A stretch of DNA of 64,000 bases from Treponema brennaborense (GTDB lineage Bacteria; Spirochaetota; Spirochaetia; Treponematales; Treponemataceae), in contig JAMPCJ010000003.1 of the NCBI GenBank assembly GCA_023666275.1, forward strand, positions 213,483 through 277,482, read 5' to 3'. Below are positions 9,063-18,057 of this stretch, in pieces. Every line of letters begins with the position of its first letter. Position 1 is the first letter of the stretch. Made by a program: the position numbers and the translations under genes. The notes beneath the pieces were generated by a model. The model was not told the DNA's origin, ran no database searches, and saw nothing but the letters and a program-made list of their open reading frames with translations.

Positions 9063-9826
9063 AAATATTACCGGCAGACTGTTTGTTCTTTTCGGCAGAC
9101 AAAAATACCGCGGATATCCGCCGCAGAAAAAAAACTATCGCCGCCGCACTGCAAACGGCGGTTTGCTCGCTGCTGCTTCTTTCGTGTTCCCTTAAATACG
9201 ATTCGGACACAGACGATGCCGAGGGTGCACCGGAATTGATTTTCAGCAATGTCAGCATAACTCGGCTGGAAGACAGCGCGGTTTCCGTAAAAATGGAATC
9301 GCGGCAAATGGAACAATACCGCGGAGAAAATGCCGTATATGCAAAAGATATATCGTTTTCATTATTCAATAAAAATAATGAAATAATTTTGGAAGGCAAA
9401 TGCGGTATGCTTTCTGCGGACAACGATGCCGAAGTATACGGGCTTTTTTCCGATGTCGAAATATGCAATTATGAACAAAATATGAAAATCAGCGCGCAAA
9501 ATATCAAATGGAACAATAAGACCGAACAGCTGACAAGCGAAAAAAACGATATAGTATGTATTGCCGGAGGACAGATTTCCCCGACAGAACCGAGCCGAGA
9601 CGGCGGAAAATATGCCAAACCGCAGTCCTCCTCAAACACAAAACTCGATATCCGCGGCACGGGTTTTTCCGCGAGCGGCGTCAGCATGTCATATCAATTC
9701 GAACAGCTTCTCGAAGGAACCATCGAAACAGATGACGCCGGAAATCTCGGCGCTACGGCGGATCGGAATGAAAGCGCAGACAGCGCAGCTGATGCGCCGC
9801 GGGATATTGCAGACATAGGCGTGTGA
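9059..9826 (+). CDS. lptC: LptC-like lipoprotein, LPS/glycolipid export
   Basis: This 255-residue protein has a basic N-terminus, a hydrophobic stretch and the lipobox LLLLSC at about residue 43, so it is predicted to be lipid-anchored. The body shows the short beta-strand pattern of LptC/OstA-fold proteins (ENAVYAKDISFSLFNKNNEIILEGKCG, read in parts), which bridge LptB2FG to LptA in the periplasm. The start ATG overlaps the pyrG stop (ATGA). The C-terminal 40 residues are acidic and low in complexity. Position directly before an OstA-like gene and lptB supports the call. The spirochaete substrate may not be true LPS. Confidence 0.75.
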   Translation: MKILPADCLFFSADKNTADIRRRKKTIAAALQTAVCSLLLLSCSLKYDSDTDDAEGAPELIFSNVSITRLEDSAVSVKMESRQMEQYRGENAVYAKDISFSLFNKNNEIILEGKCGMLSADNDAEVYGLFSDVEICNYEQNMKISAQNIKWNNKTEQLTSEKNDIVCIAGGQISPTEPSRDGGKYAKPQSSSNTKLDIRGTGFSASGVSMSYQFEQLLEGTIETDDAGNLGATADRNESADSAADAPRDIADIGV

Positions 9827-9827
9827 T

Positions 9828-10718
9828 ATGTCGGTTGTTCGGAGATTTATTTTCGGCATAACAAAAGCTGCGCGTATTATTTTTGCCGGCTGCTTTTTTC
9901 TGTTTTTTCCGCCGCCGAATATCACGGCGGAAAATATTTATTTCACCGCGAATAAGATGTTCGGCAACACAAACGAGAATTCCCGCTTTACGCGGCTTTC
10001 CGGAAATGCGCACATTCAAACCGAATCTATAGAAATTTACGCAGATGATATTTTATTGGACGGCGATGATTTCAGATACATAACCGCTTCCGGAAATGTG
10101 CGCGGCACGAATATCGAAGCCGGCTTTGACTTTGCCTGTCAGTCGATGAAATATGACCGGACGGAAAAAATCGCTCTGCTTGAACGCAGCGTAACGCTCG
10201 ACGATACGGAACACGGCGTAAAAGCCGATGCGCAGATAATCGAATACAAGCAGGAAACGGAAACGGCTGTCATGCAGGCAGGCGTCAGCATTACGCAGAA
10301 GAAAAGCGTTTGCACTGCGGCAGTCGCCGTATACCGAAAAGCCGAGCAAATGCTTGAACTCATGGGAAACCCGAAAGTCGTGCAGGAAGACGACACGTTT
10401 ATTGCGCAGGAAATCACGATGAATCTTGAAACGGAAGAAATAACGCTGTACGGAAAAGTCCGCGGTTCCGTTGCGGACAGCTCCGGCGATTCTCAGTCAC
10501 CGGCATCGGAAAAAACCGAAACGGCTTCCGCAGGCGATGACGGCGAAGCAGTAATTTCCGAAGCGGAACAGAAACCGGGCGAAACGGCAGAAACCGCGCT
10601 TCCGGAAAACGGCGAATCAGACGAACCAACGGAAGCAGACGAATTGTTCCGAGCCGATTCCGCCGGCGCCGAGCGGGAACAGAAAATGCATGACGAAAAC
10701 GGAGACAAACATGAGTGA
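9828..10718 (+). CDS. lptA: LptA/OstA-like periplasmic protein
   Basis: This 296-residue protein begins with a signal-like hydrophobic segment (IIFAGCFFLFFPPP). Repeated beta-strands typical of the OstA/LptA jelly-roll follow: LSGNAHIQTESIEIYADDI, TASGNVRG, then similar units to about residue 205. LptA forms the periplasmic bridge for lipopolysaccharide transport. The last about 85 residues are an acidic, Ser/Glu/Ala-rich tail that is not part of the usual fold. It starts 1 base after lptC and overlaps lptB by 8 bases, so the three form one operon with pyrG. Confidence 0.78.
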   Translation: MSVVRRFIFGITKAARIIFAGCFFLFFPPPNITAENIYFTANKMFGNTNENSRFTRLSGNAHIQTESIEIYADDILLDGDDFRYITASGNVRGTNIEAGFDFACQSMKYDRTEKIALLERSVTLDDTEHGVKADAQIIEYKQETETAVMQAGVSITQKKSVCTAAVAVYRKAEQMLELMGNPKVVQEDDTFIAQEITMNLETEEITLYGKVRGSVADSSGDSQSPASEKTETASAGDDGEAVISEAEQKPGETAETALPENGESDEPTEADELFRADSAGAEREQKMHDENGDKHE

Positions 10719-11436
10719 ATTGCGAATCACATCGTTATACAAACGATTCGGAAAAAAAGAAGTAGTCCGCGGCATAGATTTTTCAATGAGCCAAGGCGAG
10801 GTGCTCGGACTTTTAGGTCCGAACGGCGCCGGCAAAACAACGACTTTTTATATGATTGTCGGATTTTACCGTCCGTCAAGCGGCGATATTTTTTTGGATG
10901 ATTCATGCATCACGAAACTTCCGATGTATAAGCGGGCACGGCTGGGAATTTCTTATCTGCCGCAGGAGGCGTCTGTTTTCAGGAAACTGACTGTTGAAGA
11001 AAATATTTGGGCAATTCTGGAAACGCGCAAAGATATTTCAAAAGCCGAAAAATTAAAAAAACTTGATGAATTGATTTCCGAATTTTCAATAGAAAAGATT
11101 CGGCGGCAGCAGGCGTTTACGCTTTCCGGCGGTGAACGCAGACGGACGGAAATAGCCAGATCGCTTGCTATAGAGCCGGATTTTTTACTGCTTGACGAAC
11201 CGTTTGCCGGCATTGATCCTATGGCTGTTGCGGACATAAAATCCATGATTAAACTGCTTGCGGAACGGGGAATCGGTGTGCTGATAACGGATCATAATGT
11301 CCGCGATACGCTGGAAGTAACCGACCGCGCCATAATCATCAATGCGGGACAAATTGTCGAACAAGGCGATAAAGATTATGTGCTTTCTTCGCCTAAAGCA
11401 AAAAAAATATATCTCGGCGAAAATTTCCGCATGTAA
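10711..11436 (+). CDS. lptB: LptB-type ABC transporter ATPase
   Basis: This 241-residue cytoplasmic ATPase is predicted to power the Lpt export machine. Walker A GPNGAGKTT (about residues 36-44), Q-loop LPQEASVFRKLTV, signature LSGGERRR and Walker B LLLDEPFAGIDP are all intact, with the switch His in ITDHNVRDTLE. The FRKLTVEENI and RRTEIARSLA segments are strongly LptB-like. The ATG at 10711 follows GGAG and overlaps the end of lptA; the frame is open 7 codons further upstream. The membrane subunits LptF/G are not in this window. Confidence 0.92.
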   Translation: MSELRITSLYKRFGKKEVVRGIDFSMSQGEVLGLLGPNGAGKTTTFYMIVGFYRPSSGDIFLDDSCITKLPMYKRARLGISYLPQEASVFRKLTVEENIWAILETRKDISKAEKLKKLDELISEFSIEKIRRQQAFTLSGGERRRTEIARSLAIEPDFLLLDEPFAGIDPMAVADIKSMIKLLAERGIGVLITDHNVRDTLEVTDRAIIINAGQIVEQGDKDYVLSSPKAKKIYLGENFRM

Positions 11437-11459
11437 TTTTTAAGCGCGGTACGTACTAT

Positions 11460-11514
11460 TATGCAATTTAATTTCTTCCGAGCATGTATTTTTCATGACA
11501 AATTAAATTGCATA
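11460..11514. terminator. AT-rich 15-bp inverted repeat between convergent genes
   Basis: TATGCAATTTAATTT at 11460-11474 is perfectly repeated in inverse at 11500-11514, with a 25-base loop. It lies between lptB and a convergent secreted-protein gene, so a bidirectional terminator is the simplest reading. The stem is almost all A/T, which is unusual for one. Confidence 0.45.
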
Positions 11515-11520
11515 AACCGA

Positions 11521-12084
11521 TTAGCGTATTTTATAAACCTGCTCGTTAAGCAGCAAATATTCTTCGCCGTTGATTAGAATTTTTTCCGCATTGCCGCTGT
11601 CGGAATTATCTGCCGATGACGCATGCAGCTTATCGTCAACCGAAAAACAAATATCACGATCGTCTTTATAAACGCGTTTCAAAACGACATCGTTATTAAA
11701 CTCTCCGAAATTAAATTCAAAAATAATATCATTCGTATTGTTTTTCGATATTTTTCCGTCACTGCCGAAATAACGTTTGAATTCGTCTTTCATTTCATCG
11801 TCTTCATAGCCGGAAAAATTTTCGTCATCGCCGACGATGATTTTTCTGATTTTTTTAAAATCGTGCGTTTTTCCGTTTATCGTTACTTTGCAGCTTATAT
11901 TTGCCAAATCTACGGAAGAATTGTTGTATATTACAATTTCTTCGTCTATTTTATTTGCGGCAAGAAAATTCATCGTTGTTGCAAACTGATGCATGCCGTT
12001 GTCTTTCAATTCTTTTGAAAATTTCTGTGCAAATAAATTCGACGCGATTATCAGTGATAAAATTACAAAAAGTTTTCTTTTCAT
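11521..12084 (-). CDS. Secreted hypothetical protein
   Basis: This 187-residue protein begins MKRKLFVILSLIIASNLFAQ, a good signal peptide with cleavage after FAQ. The mature part is acidic, with beta-like segments and a stretch that may resemble a small immunoglobulin-like domain (EEIVIYNNSSVDLANISCKV, in part). I do not recognise the family. The ATG at 12084 follows AAAGGA. Its base composition is more A/T-rich than its neighbours, which could mean a different history. It is convergent with lptB and lies downstream of the Ig/OmpA operon on the same strand. Confidence 0.8.
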   Translation of the reverse strand: MKRKLFVILSLIIASNLFAQKFSKELKDNGMHQFATTMNFLAANKIDEEIVIYNNSSVDLANISCKVTINGKTHDFKKIRKIIVGDDENFSGYEDDEMKDEFKRYFGSDGKISKNNTNDIIFEFNFGEFNNDVVLKRVYKDDRDICFSVDDKLHASSADNSDSGNAEKILINGEEYLLLNEQVYKIR

Positions 12085-12145
12085 TTTCCTTTCCTTTGTG
12101 CTTTGTATTTTGCAAGATAGATTTAAAATCCGTGATGAAATCAAG

Positions 12146-12180
12146 CATTCCGCATATCCGTTATGCAGATACGCGGAATG
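12146..12180 (-). terminator. Possible hairpin after the Ig/OmpA gene
   Basis: CATTCCGC at 12146-12153 pairs with GCGGAATG at 12173-12180, 18 bases past the stop of the large gene. There is no clear U tract, so termination is uncertain. Confidence 0.35.
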
Positions 12181-12197
12181 TTTGAAATTTTCGGCGC

Positions 12198-15100
12198 TTA
12201 TTTATTCAAAATAAATTCGACGCGGCGGTTTTTCCACCAGTTTTCGCGATCGGCGCGGGATACAACAGGCTGCCGCCCGCCGCGTCCGACAGTAGTCAAA
12301 CGTGCCGCTGAAACGCCGTTCTTTACCAGCACTTTTTTTACTTCCTCGGCACGCGCTTCGGAAAGCGGCACAAGCGGAATGTTTTTGGCGCCGTTTACTA
12401 TGTCGGCGATTTCTTCATCTTCTGTTCCGCTTACGTTGTTTGCGTGACCTTCTATCGTTACTTTGTAATCGCGGAATTTATTCAGAATTTCCGCTACGCG
12501 CTTGAGAACGCGGTTGTTATTCGCAATAACATGCTGTTCGAGTCCGTTTTGCGGATCCTTGTCTTTTCCGACAAAATCGGCGTGATCGCTGCGGAAAATA
12601 ATCGAAGGAATCTGCATTTTCAGAACGTCGCCGATTCTGATTACGAGCACGTCCACGGAAATTACGCCGGACACCGTGCTTGTAAGTCCGAGCGTGTCTG
12701 TTGCGGTAAATACATACGGATAATCAGTCGCGGACTGCACCAATTCGCCGTTGTTTCCGCGGCCGTCCCAGATAATCCGTTCCGTTATCGAATTCTTTCC
12801 GGAGATTTTCCAGAATGATTTTCCGTTTTGCGGATCATTTATTTGGAACGACCAGGAAGAAAGCCCGACGGCGGAATTTCCTTTCAGACTGATAAACAAG
12901 TCGTCGTCAACGCCGTCATTATCCGGACTGAAATATTCCGGCGCGGTTCTCACCGTAAGCTGCGGCGCCTGTGCGGTACAGAAGAACGGGGCTGTTTCGG
13001 CGGCAGCTTCATCGCCTTTTGCATAAACAACATTCAGCCGCGCGGTGAAAACACCGTCCGCCGCTTTCCCGTCCGCAGTAATGCCGTTCCATTGCACATT
13101 TTCGGGCAAATCTTTTTGATCTTTCTGTGTCCATTGCCGGACAACGGTTTTTCCGTCCGCCGCTATAATCGAGAAATCCCAGGATTCAACTCCGTCTTTT
13201 AATGTCGGCATTACCGTGAATTTCTGTTCGGTGCGGATACTGCCTTTGTTCGGCGAGAAAGAATCGTATTCCGCGGTTACGTATATTTGCGCGGCGCGGG
13301 TATCAACGGTAACGCCGCTGATGCTGCCTTCCGTTTTGTTTCCGGCGGCATCCGTTGCCGATATGACAAAGCGGTAAATTCCGTCCGGTACAACGTTTCC
13401 CTGCGAGTCGGTTCCGTCCCAGCTGAAAGACTCCGCTTTGCCGTGCCATGAATATTCGCGGACGGTTTTTCCTGCCGCATTGACAATACGTCCGCTCCAC
13501 AAATCTTCTTCGCTTGTTGTGAACGCAAACGGAATGGAATCTTTTTTGCTGTCTTTGTTCGGGGAAAATACCAAATACGGCATCGTTTCCATGTGCAGTT
13601 CCGGCGGAACAGTGTCAATCACACAGTTCTGAACAGCGGTATGCGGCTGCATGTCATTATTGGGAACAACTTCCAATTCGACGGAATACGATCCGTCTGC
13701 GCAGCGGCTGCCGTCGTCCGCGCGGCCGTCCCAGACAAGCTGTTTGGGTACGGAAGCGGAACCGCTGTATGTTTTTACGCAGACACCGTTCGCGTCGGAA
13801 ATTTTCACGCTGTATTTGTTTACGCCGCTTTTTGCGTTGACAATCGGTATAATAGCCACGGAATTCTGCGTGCTGCTGCCGTTCGGCGAAAAAGCCGCCG
13901 GCTTTAATGTAAGCAGTATTTCCGCCTTGCTTGTGTCAAGTTTGAACACAGAAGTTTTTGCGGACCCTGTGTTTCCGGCAGCGTCAATTGCTGTAACTTG
14001 ATACGAATACTCTCCGTCGGGAGCAAGCGTGCCCGAATCGGTTATTCCGTCCCACAGTACTTCTTCCGGCAGCATTCCCGTAAACGACCACACGCGTATC
14101 GGATTGCCGGCGGAATTCAAAATGGAACCTGTCCATTCTTTTTCGCTGCTTGCTGCTGTCTGGGAAATTTTCATCACGCTTTTGAGACTGTCGCCGCCCG
14201 GAGCAAAAATATTGTCCTCCTCGGCTACATCGATGTGCGGCGGAGTACTGTCGATAGTACAATTGCGCGATATGACGGCTTCCTGTCCGTTGCTGAACCA
14301 TGCACTGAATGTTATTTTGTAATCCCCGTCCGGCAGCGTTTTGTTATCCGCATCTGTTCCGTTAAACTCAAACGGTTCGGGCGCTTCCTCGCCGCCGGAA
14401 AACGTTTTCGAAGCCTGCGTTTCCGCGGACAAAACGCTGATTTCCCAGCGGACAAGCCCCGAAGTGTTCGGCATGGACGGCATAATCGTTATTGTTTTCC
14501 GCGGACTGTTGCCGGCGGGCGAAAAAATGCTGTCGCTCACCGCCAGGTTGACGGAACGCGGAACCGCATCGTAAATAATGTTTGTGATTTGCGCAGGGGC
14601 GGACGTATTGCCGGCTCGATCTGTTGCCGTAATTTTATACGTGTACACCCCGTTTTCGGCAGGAGAACCGTCGTCGGTTTTGCCGTCCCATTCAAACGAA
14701 AGCGGTGCGCTGTCTTTCCAGCTGAATGTGCGCACGATTTTTCCGGATGAACTCAAAACGGTGCCTTCCCATAATTCTTCTTCAGAACCGCTTTGTTCTA
14801 TTTTAATGAACGGTTTTTTGCCTGCGCCGAATATTTTCGAAGCCTCCGACGGCTGCTGAAGCTGAATATCCGGCGGAACGCAGTCGACAACCACGCAGTA
14901 TTTTTCTGTCGAGCTTGTGTTTCCGTTGTCGTCCGTTGCCGTAAGATAGTAATAATATGTGCCGTCCGGAGCCACCGATCCGGAATCGAGCACACCGTTC
15001 CACATGACGGATTCCGGTACTTCGACGCCGCGGCGCGGAGCGAATGCTTTTTTGAAGCTTCGGAATTTTTCAACCAAGCCTTTGCCTTTGAACATATTTT

Positions 15101-15401
15101 TCAGAACGCCTGAGGCAGTTTCCGGCAGACGCTGTTTGTTCCCGATTGTGCGGACTGTTTCGCCGTTTTCATTCGTAATGATAAAAGACCATTCGCGGAT
15201 ATAGCGTTTGTCTTTTATTTTTACCGGAACTTCAAGCGCATCCTGAACGCCGCTGTTGTTCGGAGAAATATATACCGTTCCCTTGACATTCGGCTGCTGC
15301 GCCGCAGTCTGTTCGGGAGCGGACTGTTCCTGCGCTCCGGCAGCGCCGAGCATCAGCAGTCCGTATAGTAAAACCGCAGTAATTTTTCCGTATTTGTTCA
15401 T
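12198..15401 (-). CDS. Large Ig-like repeat protein with C-terminal OmpA domain
   Basis: This 1067-residue protein starts with a signal peptide (AVLLYGLLMLGAAGAQ). It then has about eight FlgD-type Ig-like units of 100-120 residues. Many open with FSPNxxSxxxS-like motifs (for example FSPDNDGVDDDLF), and most contain a WDGxxxDG...DGxYxYxxTATDxAGN core. The last about 150 residues are an OmpA peptidoglycan-binding domain (VTIEGHAN ... LSEARAEEVKKVL ... NRRVEFIL). It probably tethers the outer membrane to peptidoglycan with a long Ig stalk. The start overlaps the upstream stop as TAATG, so the two are coupled. Confidence 0.9.
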   Translation of the reverse strand: MNKYGKITAVLLYGLLMLGAAGAQEQSAPEQTAAQQPNVKGTVYISPNNSGVQDALEVPVKIKDKRYIREWSFIITNENGETVRTIGNKQRLPETASGVLKNMFKGKGLVEKFRSFKKAFAPRRGVEVPESVMWNGVLDSGSVAPDGTYYYYLTATDDNGNTSSTEKYCVVVDCVPPDIQLQQPSEASKIFGAGKKPFIKIEQSGSEEELWEGTVLSSSGKIVRTFSWKDSAPLSFEWDGKTDDGSPAENGVYTYKITATDRAGNTSAPAQITNIIYDAVPRSVNLAVSDSIFSPAGNSPRKTITIMPSMPNTSGLVRWEISVLSAETQASKTFSGGEEAPEPFEFNGTDADNKTLPDGDYKITFSAWFSNGQEAVISRNCTIDSTPPHIDVAEEDNIFAPGGDSLKSVMKISQTAASSEKEWTGSILNSAGNPIRVWSFTGMLPEEVLWDGITDSGTLAPDGEYSYQVTAIDAAGNTGSAKTSVFKLDTSKAEILLTLKPAAFSPNGSSTQNSVAIIPIVNAKSGVNKYSVKISDANGVCVKTYSGSASVPKQLVWDGRADDGSRCADGSYSVELEVVPNNDMQPHTAVQNCVIDTVPPELHMETMPYLVFSPNKDSKKDSIPFAFTTSEEDLWSGRIVNAAGKTVREYSWHGKAESFSWDGTDSQGNVVPDGIYRFVISATDAAGNKTEGSISGVTVDTRAAQIYVTAEYDSFSPNKGSIRTEQKFTVMPTLKDGVESWDFSIIAADGKTVVRQWTQKDQKDLPENVQWNGITADGKAADGVFTARLNVVYAKGDEAAAETAPFFCTAQAPQLTVRTAPEYFSPDNDGVDDDLFISLKGNSAVGLSSWSFQINDPQNGKSFWKISGKNSITERIIWDGRGNNGELVQSATDYPYVFTATDTLGLTSTVSGVISVDVLVIRIGDVLKMQIPSIIFRSDHADFVGKDKDPQNGLEQHVIANNNRVLKRVAEILNKFRDYKVTIEGHANNVSGTEDEEIADIVNGAKNIPLVPLSEARAEEVKKVLVKNGVSAARLTTVGRGGRQPVVSRADRENWWKNRRVEFILNK

Positions 15402-16453
15402 TATTTATCCCCCGCCCACAGCTCCAGTTCCGGAGCTTCGGTGTCTTTTTGTCCGAGATATGCCGTTGCGCCGGCAGACACAGCGTGATAACCGCCGTCG
15501 AAATATTGATATCCCGCAGATACTGCCAGCTCGCTTTGCTGCCAGCCCTGCTTGGTAAGAAATTCGTTTTTCGCGTTTATGCCGAATTTTACGCCGAGGC
15601 TTACGGACGGAACCGCAACGATATTCGTTTCGATTATTTCCCGTACATTGCATTCCCAGTTTGCTTTTAATAAAACGCAGTCCGCAAACAGGAATTCCAA
15701 GCCGGCGTTGAATACCGCGTTTAAGAATGACGGAAAAGAAACATCCATCGCAAGGCTGCATACGCACGGATCCGCTTCAAACAGCGTTCCCGCAACTCCG
15801 GCGCGCGGCGTAAATCTGGACGGATAGCCTGTCTGTTCGCCGCCGCTGATGCCGATGCCGCCCGAATAATACGGACGACCGATGCCGGTTAAAGAAGCGC
15901 CCCAGCGGGCGTCTTTTAAAAACGGCAGCCATCTGATTTTTTTGATGTTATACCAAAAACCTGCGGCTCCGCATAATCCCCAGTGTCCGTCGGAAATAGA
16001 ATCGCTTAGTACGCCTTCGAGAGAAACACCCACGTACAGCTCATCGCTCAAGTCTTTTGCAAAAGCACCGCGCAATGTTATCGAATTGCCGTAATCCATT
16101 TCATCAAGCGAAACAAAAATTCCCTGGGCGTTAAATCCTGCTATGCCGTATGTGGTCGGTATAAGCAAACCGAGCTGTCCGGCATAGCCGTACTCTCCCG
16201 CAAAATCGGAAATCAGCGTTCCCGCCGCATCGACAACCCAGCGCTGTTCTCCGCCGATCATTGCCGGATTAAACGCGATCGATTCGGGAACAGCCTTGCC
16301 TCCGTTCATGCACGCAGCGGAACTGCCTCCCGACAGAGCCGCGGGGCTGACAAGGCGATACATGGATTCTCCTCCGTAAGGCGGATTATACGCATACGCT
16401 GCGCACAATATAACAAATAACGCCGCAGCCGACGCGGCAAACCGTTTTATCAT
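15401..16453 (-). CDS. Putative outer-membrane beta-barrel protein
   Basis: This 350-residue protein has a signal peptide (AASAAALFVILCAAYAY). An early PESIAFNPAMIGGEQRW segment, alternating aromatic strands and many Gly-rich turns give the pattern of FadL/PorV-like treponemal outer-membrane barrels. The frame is open upstream, but the ATG at 16453 follows GGAGGA by 5 bases and begins the signal peptide, so I chose it. It is translated just before the Ig/OmpA protein with a 1-base overlap, suggesting they act together at the outer membrane. The exact family is not certain. Confidence 0.75.
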   Translation of the reverse strand: MIKRFAASAAALFVILCAAYAYNPPYGGESMYRLVSPAALSGGSSAACMNGGKAVPESIAFNPAMIGGEQRWVVDAAGTLISDFAGEYGYAGQLGLLIPTTYGIAGFNAQGIFVSLDEMDYGNSITLRGAFAKDLSDELYVGVSLEGVLSDSISDGHWGLCGAAGFWYNIKKIRWLPFLKDARWGASLTGIGRPYYSGGIGISGGEQTGYPSRFTPRAGVAGTLFEADPCVCSLAMDVSFPSFLNAVFNAGLEFLFADCVLLKANWECNVREIIETNIVAVPSVSLGVKFGINAKNEFLTKQGWQQSELAVSAGYQYFDGGYHAVSAGATAYLGQKDTEAPELELWAGDK

Positions 16454-16504
16454 GAAATCCTCCATAAAAATATTCCTGACAAAAATATAAGGCATATTAT
16501 GTTT

Positions 16505-16533
16505 ATCATAATATAAATAAGCCATAAACTCAA
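16505..16533 (-). promoter_or_regulatory. Promoter of the outer-membrane protein operon
   Basis: On the minus strand, TTGAGT (16528-16533), a 17-base spacer and TATGAT (16505-16510) lie about 50 bases before the start codon. This is a good housekeeping-type promoter, divergent from rnfC. Confidence 0.55.
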
Positions 16534-16628
16534 CGGAGCAAGCCTTATTTCCGGAATCGATTTCCCGCGCGGCGTCAAGCGGATATATCAGCGGCAATTC
16601 GGATAATCTCTTAATATTCCGCATAATA

Positions 16629-16657
16629 TTGACGGCTCATCAGTATGCAGCTAAAAT
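16629..16657 (+). promoter_or_regulatory. rnf operon promoter, leaderless spacing
   Basis: TTGACG at 16629-16634, a 17-base spacer and TAAAAT at 16652-16657. The rnfC ATG is at 16666, only 8 bases after the -10, so the transcript should begin at or within 2 bases of the ATG. No ribosome-binding sequence is present. Confidence 0.6.
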
Positions 16658-16665
16658 AGATAAAT

Positions 16666-18057
16666 ATGAAAACACAGACTTTTAAAGGCGGAATTCATCC
16701 GCCGGAAAGGAAAGAACTGTCGGAAGCACGGGCTATAGAACACGCGTTTCCATCAACAAAAACGGTTTATATTCCTGTTACCATGGGCGGTGCGCCGAAT
16801 CAGCCGGTTGTAAAAGCCGGAGATACGGTTGCCCGCGGACAAATAATCGCACAGTCGGACGCGTTTATGTCGGCTCCTGTGCATTCGTCGGTTGCCGGTA
16901 CCGTGAAAAAAATCGAAGTGCGCACATTAACCGGCAATATCGAAGCGCCCTGCATCGTCATAGAAGCGGACGGCTCGGATCGAACCGACTTCATGCCGCC
17001 GCTGGATCCGTTCGCCTGCTCGAAAGAAGAAGCGCTTGCGCGTGTTAAGCAGGCCGGCATTGTGGGAATGGGCGGCGCGGCATTTCCCACGCACGTAAAA
17101 TTAAATCCGCCTGCCGGAAAAGTTATCGAATATGTGCTTGCGAACGCCGCCGAATGCGAACCGTATCTGACCATAGACGCGCGTACTATGGAAGAATCGG
17201 CGGAAAAATTTATCGACGGCTTGGCAATCGCCATGAAAATAACCGGCGCGACAAAAGGCGTCATAGCAATTGAAGACAACAAAAAGAAGCTGGTGCCTAT
17301 TCTTCAGGAAGCAATCGGCAAAAGCGCTTCCGGCGCGGATATCGCAATTTGTCTTTGCAAAACAAAATATCCGCAGGGCGGCGAAAAAAATCTCGTGCAG
17401 TCTGTGCTGAAGCGGGAAATCCCCGCCGGCGGACTGCCTGCGGACATCGGCTGCGTTATCGACAATACGGGCACGCTGTGCGCTATATCGGAAGCGTTCC
17501 GCGAAGGCAAACCGCTTATTGACCGCGGACTTACTGTTTCCGGTTTCTGCGTCGAAACTCCCAAAAATCTGAAAGTTCCGGTCGGAACATTGGTCGGCGA
17601 TTTGATTCCCGAAGTCGTACAGCTTAAACCCGGCGTCAAAAAAATCATATCGGGCGGACCGATGATGGGATTTGCCATGCCGAACGCGAATTTCCCGATT
17701 GCGAAAAATACTTCCGGCGTGCTGTTCCTTTCCGAAAGCGAAACGTATCTTACCGATGAAGATCCGTGCATAGGCTGCGGACGGTGCATCGACGCATGTT
17801 CGTGCAGACTGAATCCGGTCATGATAGTCCGCGCTTTAAAATCAGGCGACATACCGCAGGCAAAAAAATACGGTCTTATGGACTGCGTGGAATGCGGTTC
17901 CTGCGCTTTTGTATGTCCTGCCCGCGTCCGGCTGGTACAGCGGTTCAGAATCGGAAAAGCCGCCGTCAGAGCGCAAATGGCAGCAGCGAAAGCAAAAGCC
18001 GAAGCGGAAAAAGCAAAAGCTGCGGGTGCCGAATCCGCGCAAAAAGGAGACAAATAA
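16666..18057 (+). CDS. rnfC: Rnf complex subunit C
   Basis: This 463-residue peripheral subunit is the NADH-binding part of the ion-pumping ferredoxin:NAD oxidoreductase. It opens with the RnfC signature TFKGGIHPPE and has GGAAFPTHVK and NAAECEPY of the NuoF-like Rossmann/FMN region. Two 4Fe-4S motifs lie near the C-terminus: CIGCGRCIDAC from about residue 368 and CVECGSCAFVCP from about 407. A short Ala/Lys-rich helical tail follows. It is first in an rnfCDGEAB operon, and rnfD starts within its stop codon. Transcription looks leaderless. Confidence 0.96.
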   Translation: MKTQTFKGGIHPPERKELSEARAIEHAFPSTKTVYIPVTMGGAPNQPVVKAGDTVARGQIIAQSDAFMSAPVHSSVAGTVKKIEVRTLTGNIEAPCIVIEADGSDRTDFMPPLDPFACSKEEALARVKQAGIVGMGGAAFPTHVKLNPPAGKVIEYVLANAAECEPYLTIDARTMEESAEKFIDGLAIAMKITGATKGVIAIEDNKKKLVPILQEAIGKSASGADIAICLCKTKYPQGGEKNLVQSVLKREIPAGGLPADIGCVIDNTGTLCAISEAFREGKPLIDRGLTVSGFCVETPKNLKVPVGTLVGDLIPEVVQLKPGVKKIISGGPMMGFAMPNANFPIAKNTSGVLFLSESETYLTDEDPCIGCGRCIDACSCRLNPVMIVRALKSGDIPQAKKYGLMDCVECGSCAFVCPARVRLVQRFRIGKAAVRAQMAAAKAKAEAEKAKAAGAESAQKGDK

